DNA of 59,258 nt from an uncultured Collinsella sp. (GTDB lineage Bacteria; Actinomycetota; Coriobacteriia; Coriobacteriales; Coriobacteriaceae), in NCBI GenBank assembly GCA_900556605.1, contig USPC01000003.1:1-59258 (forward strand), in the 5' to 3' direction. The translations under genes and the position numbers were made by a program. This document shows, piece by piece, positions 26,700-36,651 of the stretch (positions within the stretch are counted from its first letter, which is position 1; every line of letters begins with the position of its first letter). The notes beneath the pieces were generated by a model that had not been told where the DNA came from, did no database searches, and was given only the letters and a program-made list of their open reading frames with translations.

Positions 26700-27221
26700 T
26701 TGGTTATCTTGGGTATCGACCCTGGTTTGGCCCATACGGGCTGGGGGATTATCGAGGAGCGACGTGGCGAGGTTCGCTGCCGTGCCTACGGCTGTATCGA
26801 GACCAGTGCGGGCAGCCCGCTCGCGGTGCGCCTGTCGCATATCGCCCGCGACCTCAAGGGCGTCGTCGAACGCTATCGCCCCGATACCGCGGCTATCGAG
26901 AGCATCTACTTTGGCGCTAACGTTCGTTCGGCTATCCCAACGGCGCATGCCCGCGGTGCTGCGCTCGTGGCGCTTTCGGAGTGCGCGCTCGAGATTGGCG
27001 AATACACGCCCATGCAGATCAAACAGGCCGTGGTGGGCACGGGCGCTGCAGATAAACGGCAGGTTGCCTACATGGTGCGCACGCTCACGCAGCTCGATCA
27101 CGACCCGCATCCCGACCATGCCGCCGATGCTCTGGCCTGCGCCATCTGCCACGTTAACCTCAGCCGCACCCGGGCGCTTACCGGCGGCGAGTTCTATCAA
27201 CAGAGAGGAACCGGATACTGA
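26700..27221 (+). CDS. ruvC: Holliday junction endonuclease RuvC
   Basis: The 173-residue resolvase cuts Holliday junctions. The four acidic residues are visible: D7 in GIDPG, E67 in AIESIYF, and the pair in HPDHAADALA near residue 140. Translation starts at a TTG, with GGGGAGG five bases upstream. Its TGA overlaps the ATG of ruvA by one base, the first of two such couplings. Confidence 0.94.
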   Translation: MVILGIDPGLAHTGWGIIEERRGEVRCRAYGCIETSAGSPLAVRLSHIARDLKGVVERYRPDTAAIESIYFGANVRSAIPTAHARGAALVALSECALEIGEYTPMQIKQAVVGTGAADKRQVAYMVRTLTQLDHDPHPDHAADALACAICHVNLSRTRALTGGEFYQQRGTGY

Positions 27222-27841
27222 TGATCTCCCAGCTCCATGGAACGCTTGTCGAGGCCACGATGAGCTCGGCCGTCGTCGATGTATCGGGCGTGGGCTTTGA
27301 GCTCGGTATTTCGGGCAGCACTGCCGCCACGCTGCCTACGCCCGGCGGTGAGGTTCGCCTTTATACCCGTATGCAGGTGCGCGAGGACGCCATGACGCTC
27401 TTTGGCTTTGCCTCCAAGGACGAGCGCACGATGTTCGATCGGCTCGTTTCTGTCTCGGGCGTCGGTCCGCGCCTGGCGCTTGCCGTGCTTTCCACCTATA
27501 CCGTGGGACAGCTGTATTCCCTGGTAATGGCCGAGGATGACAAGGGCATGGCCAAGGTGCCCGGTGTGGGTAAAAAGACTGCGCAGCGTCTGATCCTGGA
27601 GCTTAAGAGTACCTTTGCCAAGGACAAGGGCTTTGTTCCGGTCGACGTAATTCCCGGTCAGGTTGCGATGCCGGTTCCCGCTGCAGCTCCCTCGGCGATC
27701 GATGACGCCCGTGCGGCGCTCCTCTCCATGGGCTTTAGCCCGCAGGAGACCGAGGTTGCCCTGAGCGGGTATGATGGGCAGGATATGCGTGTCGAGGATT
27801 TGCTCGGCGCGGCGCTTAAGCGACTCGGAATGGATGCGTGA
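27221..27841 (+). CDS. ruvA: Holliday junction branch migration protein RuvA
   Basis: The 206-residue protein tetramerises on Holliday junctions. An N-terminal OB fold ([12 protein letters not shown]...[17 protein letters not shown]) is followed by two helix-hairpin-helix motifs ([13 protein letters not shown] and [13 protein letters not shown]) and a C-terminal UBA-like domain that contacts RuvB ([16 protein letters not shown]). Order and length are standard. Start and stop codons overlap those of its neighbours. Confidence 0.96.
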   Translation: MISQLHGTLVEATMSSAVVDVSGVGFELGISGSTAATLPTPGGEVRLYTRMQVREDAMTLFGFASKDERTMFDRLVSVSGVGPRLALAVLSTYTVGQLYSLVMAEDDKGMAKVPGVGKKTAQRLILELKSTFAKDKGFVPVDVIPGQVAMPVPAAAPSAIDDARAALLSMGFSPQETEVALSGYDGQDMRVEDLLGAALKRLGMDA

Positions 27842-28908
27842 TGTGGGAAGCCGATGACTCTCAGGACCTGTGGGCGACGCCCGGCAACTCGCCGGCGGCA
27901 TCCATGGCGCACGGTGAGCGCATGGTGGGCTCGGAGCTGACGCCCGAAGACCTCGATGTCGACCGTACCCTGCGTCCCCAGCGCCTGGACGACTACTGCG
28001 GTCAGGAGCATATCAAGCAGAGCCTTCGCGTGCTGATCGAGGCGGCGCAGAGCCGTGGCGAGACGCTCGATCACGTGATCTTCTCGGGCCCTCCGGGTCT
28101 GGGCAAGACCACGCTGGCTACCGTTATCGCCAACGAGCTGGGCGCTCAGATCAAGACGACGAGCGGCCCGGCCATCGCGCGCACCGGCGACCTGGCGGCT
28201 ATCCTTACCAACTTGCAGCCGGGTGATGTGCTGTTTATCGACGAGATTCACCGCCTTAATCGCTCGGTCGAGGAAGTCCTGTATCCCGCTATGGAGGACT
28301 TTGCGCTCGATATCGTGATCGGCAAAGGCCCCGCCGCTCGCTCGATTCGCCTGGATATCCCCAAGTTTACGCTGGTGGCGGCAACGACCCGCTCGGGTAT
28401 GCTGACCGGCCCGCTACGCGACCGCTTTGGCATTTCGTATCGCCTGGACTACTACACGGTCGAGGAGCTTGCCCAGATCGTGACGCGCTCGGCAACCATC
28501 CTGGGCGTGACGATCGACCATCCGAGCGCGCTCGAGATCGGCTCGCGCTCGCGCGGCACGCCGCGCTTGGCCAACCGTCTGCTCAAGCGCGTGCGCGACT
28601 ACGCGCAGGTGCGCGGCAACGGTCCTATTGAGCTTGATATTTGCCGTCAGGCACTCGAGTTCTTCGAGATTGATGAGCTTGGTCTGGACTGGATGGACAT
28701 TCGTATCTTGGAGACGCTTGCCAAGACGTTCTCCGGCCGTGCCGTGGGCCTGACGACCCTTGCCAGCGCGGTGGGCGAGGACCCGGGTACGCTCGAGGAT
28801 GTCTATGAGCCCTACCTGCTGCAGTGCGGCTTGATGATTCGCACGCCCCAGGGCCGTCAGGCAACCTTGCGCACCTTTGAGCACTTGGGCATCGAGCCAG
28901 CCGTTTAG
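27841..28908 (+). CDS. ruvB: Holliday junction helicase RuvB
   Basis: The 355-residue AAA+ motor drives branch migration with RuvA. Walker A is [11 protein letters not shown], Walker B is LFIDEIHRL, sensor 1 is ATTRSGML, the arginine finger region is GPLRDRFG, and a winged helix ends the protein. The ATG at 27841 overlaps the ruvA stop; a GTG three bases earlier is an alternative. It closes a ruvCAB operon. Confidence 0.96.
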   Translation: MWEADDSQDLWATPGNSPAASMAHGERMVGSELTPEDLDVDRTLRPQRLDDYCGQEHIKQSLRVLIEAAQSRGETLDHVIFSGPPGLGKTTLATVIANELGAQIKTTSGPAIARTGDLAAILTNLQPGDVLFIDEIHRLNRSVEEVLYPAMEDFALDIVIGKGPAARSIRLDIPKFTLVAATTRSGMLTGPLRDRFGISYRLDYYTVEELAQIVTRSATILGVTIDHPSALEIGSRSRGTPRLANRLLKRVRDYAQVRGNGPIELDICRQALEFFEIDELGLDWMDIRILETLAKTFSGRAVGLTTLASAVGEDPGTLEDVYEPYLLQCGLMIRTPQGRQATLRTFEHLGIEPAV

Positions 28909-29054
28909 AGGCGGGTTTGTTTTGGCTGGTCTGTAAGCTATCGCTGAGCATTGGATAAACATATCGCCATTCATCGGTTACGGGTGTTTTACTATTGCGC
29001 GCCCGTGCTATGCTGAAATTGTCTTTTTCTCATTCGGTAACGAAAGGACCGCCC

Positions 29055-30722
29055 ATGCCTACTGACATCGAAATCGCACGTTCCGTCACGCCGCTGCCCA
29101 TTACCGAGGTGGCTAAGAACGCCGGCGTCGACGTAAAGCACCTGATTCCGTATGGCTTCGACAAGGCTAAGGTTGACTATTCACTGCTCAACGAGCCGAC
29201 CGATCACCAGGCCAAGCTCGTCCTCGTGACCGCTATCAATCCCACGCCCGCCGGCGAGGGCAAGACCACCACGACTATCGGTCTGGCCGATGGTTTGCGC
29301 CGTCGCGGCGTCAAGAGCGCTGTGGCCCTGCGTGAGCCTTCGCTCGGTCCCGTCTTTGGCGTAAAGGGCGGCGCCGCCGGCGGCGGTTGGGCCCAGGTCA
29401 TCCCCATGGAGGATATCAACCTGCACTTTACCGGCGACTTCCATGCTATTGGCGCCGCCAATAACCTGCTGGCCGCCATGCTCGACAACCATATTCAGCA
29501 AGGCAACCAGCTCGGTATCGATGTTAAGCGCATCACCTGGAAGCGCGTCGTCGACATGAACGACCGCCAGCTGCGCCACGTTATCGACGGCATTGGCGGC
29601 AAGGCCCAGGGCGTGCCGCGCGAGGACGGCTTCGATATCACCGTTGCCTCCGAGGTCATGGCAATCCTGTGCCTGTCCACGAGCATCAACGATCTCAAGG
29701 AGCGCCTGGGCGAGATCGTCGTCGGCTACAGCTTTGCCGGCGAGCCCGTCCGCGCCCGCGACCTCAAGGCTCAGGGCGCCATGGCTGCGCTGCTTAAGGA
29801 TGCGCTCAAGCCCAACCTGGTGCAGACGCTTGAGGGTACGCCCGCGTTTGTCCACGGCGGCCCCTTCGCCAACATCGCCCACGGCTGCAACTCCATCATG
29901 GCTACGCGCATGGCTATGCGCTTTGGCGATGTCGCCATTACTGAGGCCGGTTTCGGCGCCGATTTGGGTGCCGAGAAGTTCCTCGACATCAAGTGCCGCA
30001 TGACGGGCGTCCGCCCCAGCGCCGTCGTGATTGTCGCCACCGCCCGCGCGCTTAAGTACAACGGCGGCGTTGCCAAGGCCAACCTTAACGACGAGAACCT
30101 CGAGGCCCTCAAGGCCGGCATGCCCAACCTGCTGCGTCACGTTGACAATATCCAGAACGTCTATGGTCTTCCCTGTGTGGTCGCCATCAACCGCTTCCCG
30201 ACGGACACTGAGGCCGAACTCGAGCTCATCGAGTCCGAGTGCCAGAAGCTCGGCGTTAACGTTAAGCTTTCCGAGGTCTGGGCCAAGGGCGGCGAGGGCG
30301 CGCTCGACCTGGCTGATGAGGTCATGCGCCTGATTGAGCAGCCGAGCGAGCTCAAGTTTGCCTACGAGGACGGCGCCGATGTTGCCGATGCCCTCGAGGC
30401 CGTCGCCACCAAGGTCTACCGCGCCGACGGCGTTGACTTTACGCCGGCTGCCAAGCGTCAGCTCGCCGAGCTGCGCGAGAACGGCTTTGGCAACCTGCCG
30501 GTGTGCGTCGCCAAGACCCAGTACAGCTTTAGCGACAACGCCAAGGCGCTGGGCGCCCCCGAGGGCTTCCGCATCACCGTGCGCGAGCTCAAGGTTTCCG
30601 CCGGTGCCCACTTTGTGGTCGCGCTGACTGGCAGCGTCCTGACCATGCCGGGCCTGCCCAAGGTTCCCGCGGCCGAGAACATCGACGTCGACAACGACGG
30701 CAAGATCACCGGCCTGTTCTAA
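29055..30722 (+). CDS. fhs: Formate-tetrahydrofolate ligase
   Basis: The 555-residue enzyme makes 10-formyl-THF from formate, ATP and THF. The ATP loop [14 protein letters not shown] is near residue 67 and the family block [19 protein letters not shown] follows. Length is normal. The ATG at 29055 has GAAAGGA seven bases upstream. Together with fchA and folD elsewhere in the window it gives a complete route from formate to methylene-THF. A strong terminator follows. Confidence 0.96.
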   Translation: MPTDIEIARSVTPLPITEVAKNAGVDVKHLIPYGFDKAKVDYSLLNEPTDHQAKLVLVTAINPTPAGEGKTTTTIGLADGLRRRGVKSAVALREPSLGPVFGVKGGAAGGGWAQVIPMEDINLHFTGDFHAIGAANNLLAAMLDNHIQQGNQLGIDVKRITWKRVVDMNDRQLRHVIDGIGGKAQGVPREDGFDITVASEVMAILCLSTSINDLKERLGEIVVGYSFAGEPVRARDLKAQGAMAALLKDALKPNLVQTLEGTPAFVHGGPFANIAHGCNSIMATRMAMRFGDVAITEAGFGADLGAEKFLDIKCRMTGVRPSAVVIVATARALKYNGGVAKANLNDENLEALKAGMPNLLRHVDNIQNVYGLPCVVAINRFPTDTEAELELIESECQKLGVNVKLSEVWAKGGEGALDLADEVMRLIEQPSELKFAYEDGADVADALEAVATKVYRADGVDFTPAAKRQLAELRENGFGNLPVCVAKTQYSFSDNAKALGAPEGFRITVRELKVSAGAHFVVALTGSVLTMPGLPKVPAAENIDVDNDGKITGLF

Positions 30723-30747
30723 GCCTGCTGCTTATAGCCGCTTGCCC

Positions 30748-30784
30748 GCCCCGCCGCGCCCACCAAGGCCCGGCGGGGCTTTTT
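30748..30784 (+). terminator. Terminator of fhs
   Basis: GCCCCGCCG pairs with CGGCGGGGC across a 14-base loop, followed by TTTTT. Confidence 0.9.
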
Positions 30785-30902
30785 GATCCTTAGGCACGCG
30801 CATGTCTTGTAGATACCGACGGCCTTTGCCCATCATAGGCTTTTGCGCGGGTAGAATGCATGGATAACTTGATGCTTACAGGCGACGGAAAGGAAACGTT
30901 GC

Positions 30903-31889
30903 ATGGACCAGGACAAGACGACCGTGATGGGCGGATATGGTTCCGCGCAGGCTGACGATAGCGCCGATGCGACCCGCGTTGTTCCCAACCCCGGTTATAC
31001 CGACCCCGCCGCGAAGCAGCCTTCTGCCGAACCCACACGTGTTATGGGCTATGGCGATACACCGCGGGATCCGTTTGATTATGCGCCGCAGGACCCGTAT
31101 GGCAATGCACCGCAGGACCCGTATGGCAGCGCGTCGGCAGGCGCTTATAACAACCTGCCGCAAAATCCCATTCCGCAGCCTCAGCAGACGACGTATATGC
31201 CGCGCACGGCGCAGTCCCAGCCACGTTATGAGTCGCGCGATCCGTATGCACGCCAGCCCTATCGCGAGTACCCCAAGTCGATTCCGCAGTATGGTGAGGA
31301 CGAGGAAGAGGCGCCGTCGCGTTCGTCGAGTGTGATCAAGAAGATCCTCATTGTGCTGGCGATCTTCTTTGCCCTCTCGATTGTGTTTGCCATCGTGTCG
31401 GGCATGCTCAACAGGCGAGGGAGTTCAACGGCCGATACCACTGCCGAGCAAACCGAGTCCGCCTCGTCTAGCACCGTCGATCTGAGCGATATCCCGGGGC
31501 AGTACTGGTCCAACGCCAAGAAGCTCCTCAAGTCGCGCGGGGCCGGTCTTTCGAATGCTGTGATTCTGACTGACGACGGCTCGACGCCTGTTGTCGATGC
31601 CAACTGGGTTGTTACTTCTGCCTACTATAACGACAACGGTAACCTCGAAATTCAACTCACGCACAAGAACAGCTCGGGCAACTCGTCTGACGGCCAAAGC
31701 GGCACCGACAATTCGAGCTTCAACACGCTGGAGGACCTGAGCAACAAGGCCCAGGAGCTTGGAGATAAGGCTCAAGAGCTGGGCGACACGGCTCAGAACC
31801 TCGGCGATACCGCACAGAACCTGGGCGATATGGCAACGAACGCCTGGGACGCGCTGCAAAACGGCATTTCGGGCGCACAGGGAAACTAG
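30903..31889 (+). CDS. Single-pass membrane protein with Pro/Tyr-rich N-terminus and heptad repeats
   Basis: This 328-residue protein matches no family I recognise. Residues 1-140 are disordered and rich in Pro, Gln, Tyr and Asp, with a duplicated APQDPYG unit. One transmembrane helix follows (about 147-168, KKILIVLAIFFALSIVFAIV), then an outside domain (about 185-265) in which DIPGQYWSNAKKLLKSRGAGL recalls PASTA-like surface domains. Residues 283-310 are four perfect 7-residue repeats (AQELGDK, AQELGDT, AQNLGDT, AQNLGDM) that should form an amphipathic helix or coiled coil. AAGGA precedes the ATG. Confidence 0.7.
   Translation: MDQDKTTVMGGYGSAQADDSADATRVVPNPGYTDPAAKQPSAEPTRVMGYGDTPRDPFDYAPQDPYGNAPQDPYGSASAGAYNNLPQNPIPQPQQTTYMPRTAQSQPRYESRDPYARQPYREYPKSIPQYGEDEEEAPSRSSSVIKKILIVLAIFFALSIVFAIVSGMLNRRGSSTADTTAEQTESASSSTVDLSDIPGQYWSNAKKLLKSRGAGLSNAVILTDDGSTPVVDANWVVTSAYYNDNGNLEIQLTHKNSSGNSSDGQSGTDNSSFNTLEDLSNKAQELGDKAQELGDTAQNLGDTAQNLGDMATNAWDALQNGISGAQGN
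31749..31832 (+). repeat. Four tandem 21-bp repeats in the membrane-protein gene
   Basis: Each unit encodes a heptad of pattern A-Q-E/N-L-G-D-x. The units differ mainly at third codon positions. Confidence 0.85.
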
Positions 31890-31907
31890 CGGCTGAGCGA
31901 AGCGGGG

Positions 31908-33089
31908 CTACAACTGCTCTGCCGGACGCTCGGGCGAGCTAAAGCCGGAGTCAAACGTGACGACGCATGATGCATCGGGTCTGCGCTCGTGCACGATGCG
32001 CGTGACGAGCTCCAGCAGCTCCTCGTCGGATATGTCAAAGCCGTCGGGACGCACCAGGTCAAACGAAACAAAGCCGTCGTGCTCGTGCAAGTCGTGGATG
32101 GAAAGCGCGGGGTCGATCTGCGCTACGCCGCGCTTGACCCAGCCGCGCAAGTCATCGCCGGTTGTTGCAATGGGGTCGCAGTGCAACGTGATGGCGATGC
32201 CCATCTGGCGTTTGATATCGTGTTCGATGGTGTCCAGGATCTCGTGGTGCTCAAAGGCATCGCCCTCGCCGGGCATTTCCACGTGTGCGCTGGCAAACTG
32301 GCGGCCGGGGCCGTAGTCGTGCACCATGAGGTCATGAGTGCCCAGGACCTGGGGGTACGACATGATCCTGTCGCGGATTTCCTGGACGAGCTTGGGGTCG
32401 GGCGCTTGTCCCAGCAGCGGGCTGATGGCGTCGCGCACCAGGCCCAGGCCGCTGATGCAGATGAAGATGCCCACGCCCAGGCCCGCCCAGCCATCGAGGT
32501 CAAAGCCGGTCGTCTGCGAAATAAGCGCCGCCACCAAGACCGAGCCTGAGGTGATGACGTCGTTTTTGGAGTCCTGCGCCGTGGCGATGAGCGTCTCCGA
32601 GTCGATGCGATCGCCCAGCGTGCGGTTGAACGCGGCCATCCAGAGCTTAACGAGCATGGACGTAGCCAGTGCCGCAAGGGAAACGAGCGTGTAGGCGGTG
32701 GGGGAGGGCTTGATGATCTTGGTAACGGACTCGAGCACCAGGTTGATGCCGACGGCACAAACGAGGACGGCGACAAACAGGCCGGCGAGGTATTCGTAGC
32801 GGCCGTGGCCATAGGGGTGACCTTCGTCAGCCGGGCGACTGGCAAGGCGGAATCCGAGCAGGCTCACAATGTTGCTCGACGCATCGGAGAGGTTGTTGAA
32901 GGCATCGGCGATAAGCGAGACGGAGCCGGCGAGCAGGCCCGCGATGCCCTTGGCTAGGCACAGGGTAATGTTGAGGCCAATGCAGATGAGACTTGCGGCA
33001 AAGCCTGCGTTGGTGCGGCAAATCGTATCGACCGGCTCGTCCACACTGCTGGGAACAAGCGTATGTACCAGCCGATTTACAAATAGCAT
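31908..33089 (-). CDS. Cation diffusion facilitator (CDF) transporter
   Basis: The 393-residue protein is a CDF-family proton/divalent-metal antiporter with six membrane helices and a long cytoplasmic C-terminal domain. Helix 2 carries DAFNNLSDASSN and helix 5 carries QDSKNDVITS; the metal site would therefore use Asn/Asp in helix 2 and Asp/Asp in helix 5 rather than the common His-x3-Asp, which argues against a plain zinc exporter. HPYGHGRYEYLAG is the family loop. The C-terminal domain (HDLMVHDYGPG, HVEMPGEGD) is normal, with an extra ~70 residues at the end. GAGGAG precedes the start at 33089. Confidence 0.88.
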   Translation of the reverse strand: MLFVNRLVHTLVPSSVDEPVDTICRTNAGFAASLICIGLNITLCLAKGIAGLLAGSVSLIADAFNNLSDASSNIVSLLGFRLASRPADEGHPYGHGRYEYLAGLFVAVLVCAVGINLVLESVTKIIKPSPTAYTLVSLAALATSMLVKLWMAAFNRTLGDRIDSETLIATAQDSKNDVITSGSVLVAALISQTTGFDLDGWAGLGVGIFICISGLGLVRDAISPLLGQAPDPKLVQEIRDRIMSYPQVLGTHDLMVHDYGPGRQFASAHVEMPGEGDAFEHHEILDTIEHDIKRQMGIAITLHCDPIATTGDDLRGWVKRGVAQIDPALSIHDLHEHDGFVSFDLVRPDGFDISDEELLELVTRIVHERRPDASCVVTFDSGFSSPERPAEQL

Positions 33090-33307
33090 GGCGTATCTCC
33101 TCGCATCCTCGTTTAAGGGGATAGTGTAGCTCGCATGAGCGCACCGTGCGCCGATGCTCAGAAAATGCAGCAATAGTCTGCCGGTGCTAACGAGCGAGCC
33201 TTCTCGTCTGCCCGGGCGGTCCATTTTGGGCCACATGGGTATGGGCATGTGCCTGCCTACCCGACATACTTAATGTCGACAGCCCCTGTGCAAAGGAGGA
33301 CGTATCC

Positions 33308-34645
33308 ATGGACGAGATGTTTGCCATTAAATGCCAAAACTGCGGCGGCCCTATGTACTCACACCAGGCTAAACGCAGCTTTGAGTGCGCCTATTGCGGC
33401 ACGGTCGTTCCGTGGCAGGCCGATGCGGGGGAGCCCAAGAGCGCCCTGGGCATTCGCCATACGCCGCTGACGGTTGTCGATGGGCTACTTAAGCTCACCC
33501 ATGTGTCGCAACTCGAGCGCCCGGAGGACCCGGACTGGTATTTCTTTAATTCACACTGGCGCAATCAGTCGGTTCTGGAGCATCTGCTGTGGGAGGACCG
33601 CGGCACGGCGCAGGAGTTCCAAGAAGCCACGCACGTGAGCATTCCCTGCCCCTTCTGCGGCGCGTCCTTTGAGGGGTCATCGACCCAGCGCGTGTTTGAG
33701 TGCCCGTCCTGCGGTAATAAGATCGGCGTTGCCGACCTACTCAAGCCCGGTACCTTTAGCAAGCGTCTGACCATGGGCGTTGGTGCCGAGTACGTGCCTG
33801 AGCAGGGTATTCCTTGCGAGATAACGCCGCAGCAGGCACGTGCCAACGCGCTGCAGCTGGTGCGCCAGTATCCCGATGCCTTTGCCGGGCACGACGTGGA
33901 AGACGCGATTCAAAATGACATGATGCTCTTCTACTTCCCCATGGCGCTCGCGGATTTGCGCATGATGGCGTCCTTCCCGGGCAAGGGGCTAAGCAAGGAG
34001 ACCCTGGTGTACTACGAGGTGCTCGACTGGGCGTATCCGCGGGCAAACTACCTGGACGTTTGCCTTATGGGCATTTTGGAGCCGTGGGACTTTGCCAAGG
34101 TTGGGCCGTTTGACTCGGCCATGCAGGAAGGCGACTTCCGCGTTGTCTCCGTCGATGCGTCTACCAAGGACCAGGTGGTCATTGATAAGCTGGCGCTCGA
34201 CATTGCCGGCAACGATGCCGAGGCGGTGCTGGGGCTCAATAAAAAGAGCATCCGCACCTGGGCGCGCAAGGCTCGCAAGCATAAAGACGGCCTGGTGATG
34301 GTACCGGTCTACTTTGTCGATCGCCCAGTGACGGACAGCCGCGATGGCGAGCAGGCGCGCATTGCCGTAAACGGCCAGACGGGTCGTGCGGCTGCGGTAG
34401 TGTTTAGCGACAAGCGTGAGACGCATGTGGTGGCGCCGCTCAACCCGAGCCTGCATCTATCGAACGAAAGCACCGTGCACGCCACGCCCGTCGAGGTCAA
34501 ATACGTTAAATCGCCGTTCCTATACCAGATCGTACGCCGTGGAGGCGGCGAGCAGCCGCGACAGGTGGCGGCCGCAGCCGAGGGTTCCTACCGAGAGGAG
34601 AAGCCCAAACGCCGCGGTCTGCTGGGTGCGCTATTTGGGAAGTAG
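33308..34645 (+). CDS. Protein with two zinc ribbons (TFIIB-type)
   Basis: The 445-residue protein has two C-x2-C...C-x2-C zinc ribbons: residues about 9-32 (CQNCGGPM...CAYCG) and about 114-137 (CPFCGASF...CPSCG). The remainder resembles bacterial proteins annotated only as TFIIB-type zinc-ribbon proteins and has no enzyme motif I can name. The C-terminus is basic (KPKRRGLLGALFGK) and may bind membrane or nucleic acid. A strong site (AAGGAGG) precedes the ATG. It is divergent from the metal transporter, but no functional link is shown. Confidence 0.7.
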   Translation: MDEMFAIKCQNCGGPMYSHQAKRSFECAYCGTVVPWQADAGEPKSALGIRHTPLTVVDGLLKLTHVSQLERPEDPDWYFFNSHWRNQSVLEHLLWEDRGTAQEFQEATHVSIPCPFCGASFEGSSTQRVFECPSCGNKIGVADLLKPGTFSKRLTMGVGAEYVPEQGIPCEITPQQARANALQLVRQYPDAFAGHDVEDAIQNDMMLFYFPMALADLRMMASFPGKGLSKETLVYYEVLDWAYPRANYLDVCLMGILEPWDFAKVGPFDSAMQEGDFRVVSVDASTKDQVVIDKLALDIAGNDAEAVLGLNKKSIRTWARKARKHKDGLVMVPVYFVDRPVTDSRDGEQARIAVNGQTGRAAAVVFSDKRETHVVAPLNPSLHLSNESTVHATPVEVKYVKSPFLYQIVRRGGGEQPRQVAAAAEGSYREEKPKRRGLLGALFGK

Positions 34646-34917
34646 GGGGGAGTAGCACCGGTTGTTGCCGTAAGGTGATGGCCGGGGGTGCGGGGCAGCT
34701 CTCAGGAGTGCGGGCTGCCGTCTGATTGTTTGAGGGTGCCAGATGTAAATAAACAGTGGAGCGGCTGCAAAAGAGCCGCCCCACCGGGTAAAATCAGGTT
34801 GTGCCGCGGAACCCGCTCCTCAGCTAGTCACACTTCGGAAGCGCGGGCAACGCAGGTATTATCGTCTAAAGGGCCGGCTGCAACCGGCCCTTTTCTGTGG
34901 CAGCCAATGGACCCACA
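34646..34917. other. Non-coding stretch with candidate small RNA and terminator
   Basis: No convincing reading frame is present. GTGGAGCGGCT/AGCCGCCCCAC forms a hairpin at 34756-34783. TAAAAT at 34789-34794 could be a -10 box, followed by a potentially structured region and a clear terminator at 34868-34896. That arrangement fits a short non-coding RNA of about 95 bases, but no known family is recognised. Confidence 0.3.
34868..34896 (+). terminator. Intrinsic terminator
   Basis: AAAGGGCCGG pairs perfectly with CCGGCCCTTT around CTGCAA and continues into TTTTCT. Confidence 0.85.
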
Positions 34918-35060
34918 TCAGACGAAGGCCGCGTCTTTGCCTGTCAGGTCACGCTCGCCAGCCACGGCTAGAATGTCGTTGCCGGCTTCCATGACCGGTA
35001 TTGTTTCGTAGCGTGCGTCGCAACCGCGAGTGCGCCTGCGACGGCTGCGGTGGTTTCGGT
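34918..35060 (-). pseudogene. Possible 3' remnant of an unrelated gene
   Basis: Just beyond the DUF1016 stop codon, the minus strand has two adjoining frames that read like ordinary protein: TETTAAVAGALAVATHA, then after a frame change YETIPVMEAGNDILAVAGE, followed by about ten more residues and a TGA at 34920-34918. This suggests a decayed gene end. The family is not recognised. Confidence 0.3.
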
Positions 35061-35072
35061 CGCAATGTGCTG

Positions 35073-36155
35073 CTACCCTTGCGTTTCGCCATTAGTCGCT
35101 TCGTTGATGGCGCGGTACTCGGCACTCAGCTCGCGCGCCAGCTCTTCCTTGCTTGGAAGATACGGCAGGTATTTGGCGGCAAACACTTGGTCGTTGTCTT
35201 CGGGCAGCGTGTACTCGACGATCGAATCGCTTTTGTCCGCGCAGAGCACGATGCCTATGGGCGGATTGTCGCCTTCGTTCATGAGCTCGCGCGTGTAGTA
35301 GTTCACATACATTTGCATCTGGCCCAGGTCCTGGTGCGTAAGATCGTCCGTCTTAAGGTCGATGAGCACGAAGCAGCGCATCAGATAGTTGTAAAACACA
35401 AGGTCAATATAGAAATGGCGCCCATCAAAGGTGATGCGCCTTTGGCGCGCCTCGAAAGCGAAACCACGGCCAAGCTCCAGCAGGAACTTCTGAAGATGCG
35501 TGATGAGCGCCTGCTCTAGATCGCTCTCGCGAAACGCAGTATCGTCCGAGAAACCTAAAAACTCCAGTACATATGGGTCGCGGATGATATCCTCGGGGCG
35601 ACGAGCCGGGGCGCTCTTTTGGATTTCCTGGGTGACGGCCTCCTTGTCCTTGCTGGCAAGCAGGCGCTCGCGGAACATGGTGTTGATCTGGCGCTCGAGC
35701 TGACGCGTGCTCCAGCGAGAATCGGCACATTCGTTCATGTACCATGTTCGAGCATCAGGGTCGGTTATACGCGATAACCTGCGGTAATGTGTCCAATTCA
35801 ATTCGGAACGCAGCGCGTTCCGAATTGGGAACGCAAGATAAAACTGACGCATGTATCTTAAGCTTCTGGCGTTGAAGCCTCTGCCAAAATCCTTAGTCAA
35901 TCTAACGGCAAGTTCGTCGATCAGTGCATCGCCATACTTGGCGCGCTCCTCTCCGCCCTGTTCATCAACAATACTCTTGCCGATCTCCCAATATGCCTCA
36001 ACCATCGCAAAGTTAACGGCGGTATAGGCCTTGTCGCGAGCGGCGTTGAGAATCGAGGAAACCTGCTTGTAAAAAACTTCTGGCACGATTGCCGATTCCC
36101 CGCGGTTTGCCAGTTCACTCATCAATATCGCCCGACTTTCCTCTTGAGGACGCAT
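35073..36155 (-). CDS. DUF1016 (YhcG-type) PD-(D/E)XK nuclease
   Basis: The protein of about 360 residues has the N-terminal DUF1016 helical domain (VNFAMVEAYWEIGKSI, then GFNARSLRYMRQFYLAFP) and the C-terminal YhcG nuclease domain. The active-site residues are seen in FYIDLVFYN (Asp), FVLIDLKTDDL (Asp-x-Lys) and LGQMQMYVNYY (Gln/Tyr). Such proteins are linked to mobile DNA and restriction-like systems, with an uncertain substrate. Start choice is unclear: 36155 gives the fuller N-terminus, and 36122 is an alternative. No helicase or methylase partner is adjacent. The flanks carry gene debris, suggesting acquisition. Confidence 0.85.
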   Translation of the reverse strand: MRPQEESRAILMSELANRGESAIVPEVFYKQVSSILNAARDKAYTAVNFAMVEAYWEIGKSIVDEQGGEERAKYGDALIDELAVRLTKDFGRGFNARSLRYMRQFYLAFPIRNALRSELNWTHYRRLSRITDPDARTWYMNECADSRWSTRQLERQINTMFRERLLASKDKEAVTQEIQKSAPARRPEDIIRDPYVLEFLGFSDDTAFRESDLEQALITHLQKFLLELGRGFAFEARQRRITFDGRHFYIDLVFYNYLMRCFVLIDLKTDDLTHQDLGQMQMYVNYYTRELMNEGDNPPIGIVLCADKSDSIVEYTLPEDNDQVFAAKYLPYLPSKEELARELSAEYRAINEATNGETQG

Positions 36156-36289
36156 CTTTATTGCATTTAGTTTAAAGACTCGTACGGACACGAATCGCTG
36201 CGCTGTCTGGCAACTTCGCATGGAGGCCTTGCGGTGACTAAAATTTGGCAATAGAGACAGTTTTCACGAACCCCATGGGAGTGACATGC

Positions 36290-36559
36290 ATGGACAACAA
36301 CACCTTGCTGTTTCAGGACAAGGGCTCGGGTAGGTTTAAAGACGTCAAGATCTACCCCAACCGTATCGAGGTGCTCAGGAAGGGCACTTTCGGCGGCAAG
36401 CACACCGAGATTGTCTATCTTAAGGACATCACGGGCGTCAATAGAATCAAAGGCCGTGATGTTTTTCTGCGTAACAGGCTGTTGACCGCTTGCGTCTTTA
36501 GCCTGAGTAGCCGTGCGAAGGCCCAGGAATTTGTGAACGCGCTGAACATGGTGATGTAG
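36290..36559 (+). CDS. Small PH-like domain protein
   Basis: The 89-residue protein appears to be a single beta-rich domain ending in an amphipathic helix (SRAKAQEFVNALNMVM), the pattern of bacterial PH-like (bPH) domains. The strands include FKDVKIYPNRIEVLRKG and HTEIVYLKDITGVNRIK. GGGAGTG lies seven bases before the ATG. Function is unknown. It is divergent from the DUF1016 gene. Confidence 0.6.
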   Translation: MDNNTLLFQDKGSGRFKDVKIYPNRIEVLRKGTFGGKHTEIVYLKDITGVNRIKGRDVFLRNRLLTACVFSLSSRAKAQEFVNALNMVM

Positions 36560-36584
36560 CCGATAACGGCGTTCGGTCCAAGGT

Positions 36585-36621
36585 AAAAATCGGGGCGCAG
36601 AACGGTATTCTGCGCCCCGAT
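36585..36621 (-). terminator. Terminator for the leftward PLC-like locus
   Basis: A perfect 14-bp stem (36589-36602 with 36608-36621) with a 5-base loop runs into T5 on the minus strand. It may also stop the rightward PH-like gene. Confidence 0.9.
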
Positions 36622-36651
36622 TGAGTTGATGCGCCCAAAAAACTGGCTTGC

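Noticed and set aside
34646..34917. tRNA, SRP RNA or RNase P RNA in the non-coding gap
   Set aside because: I could not find a cloverleaf, a T-loop GTTCGA or the conserved core of those RNAs.
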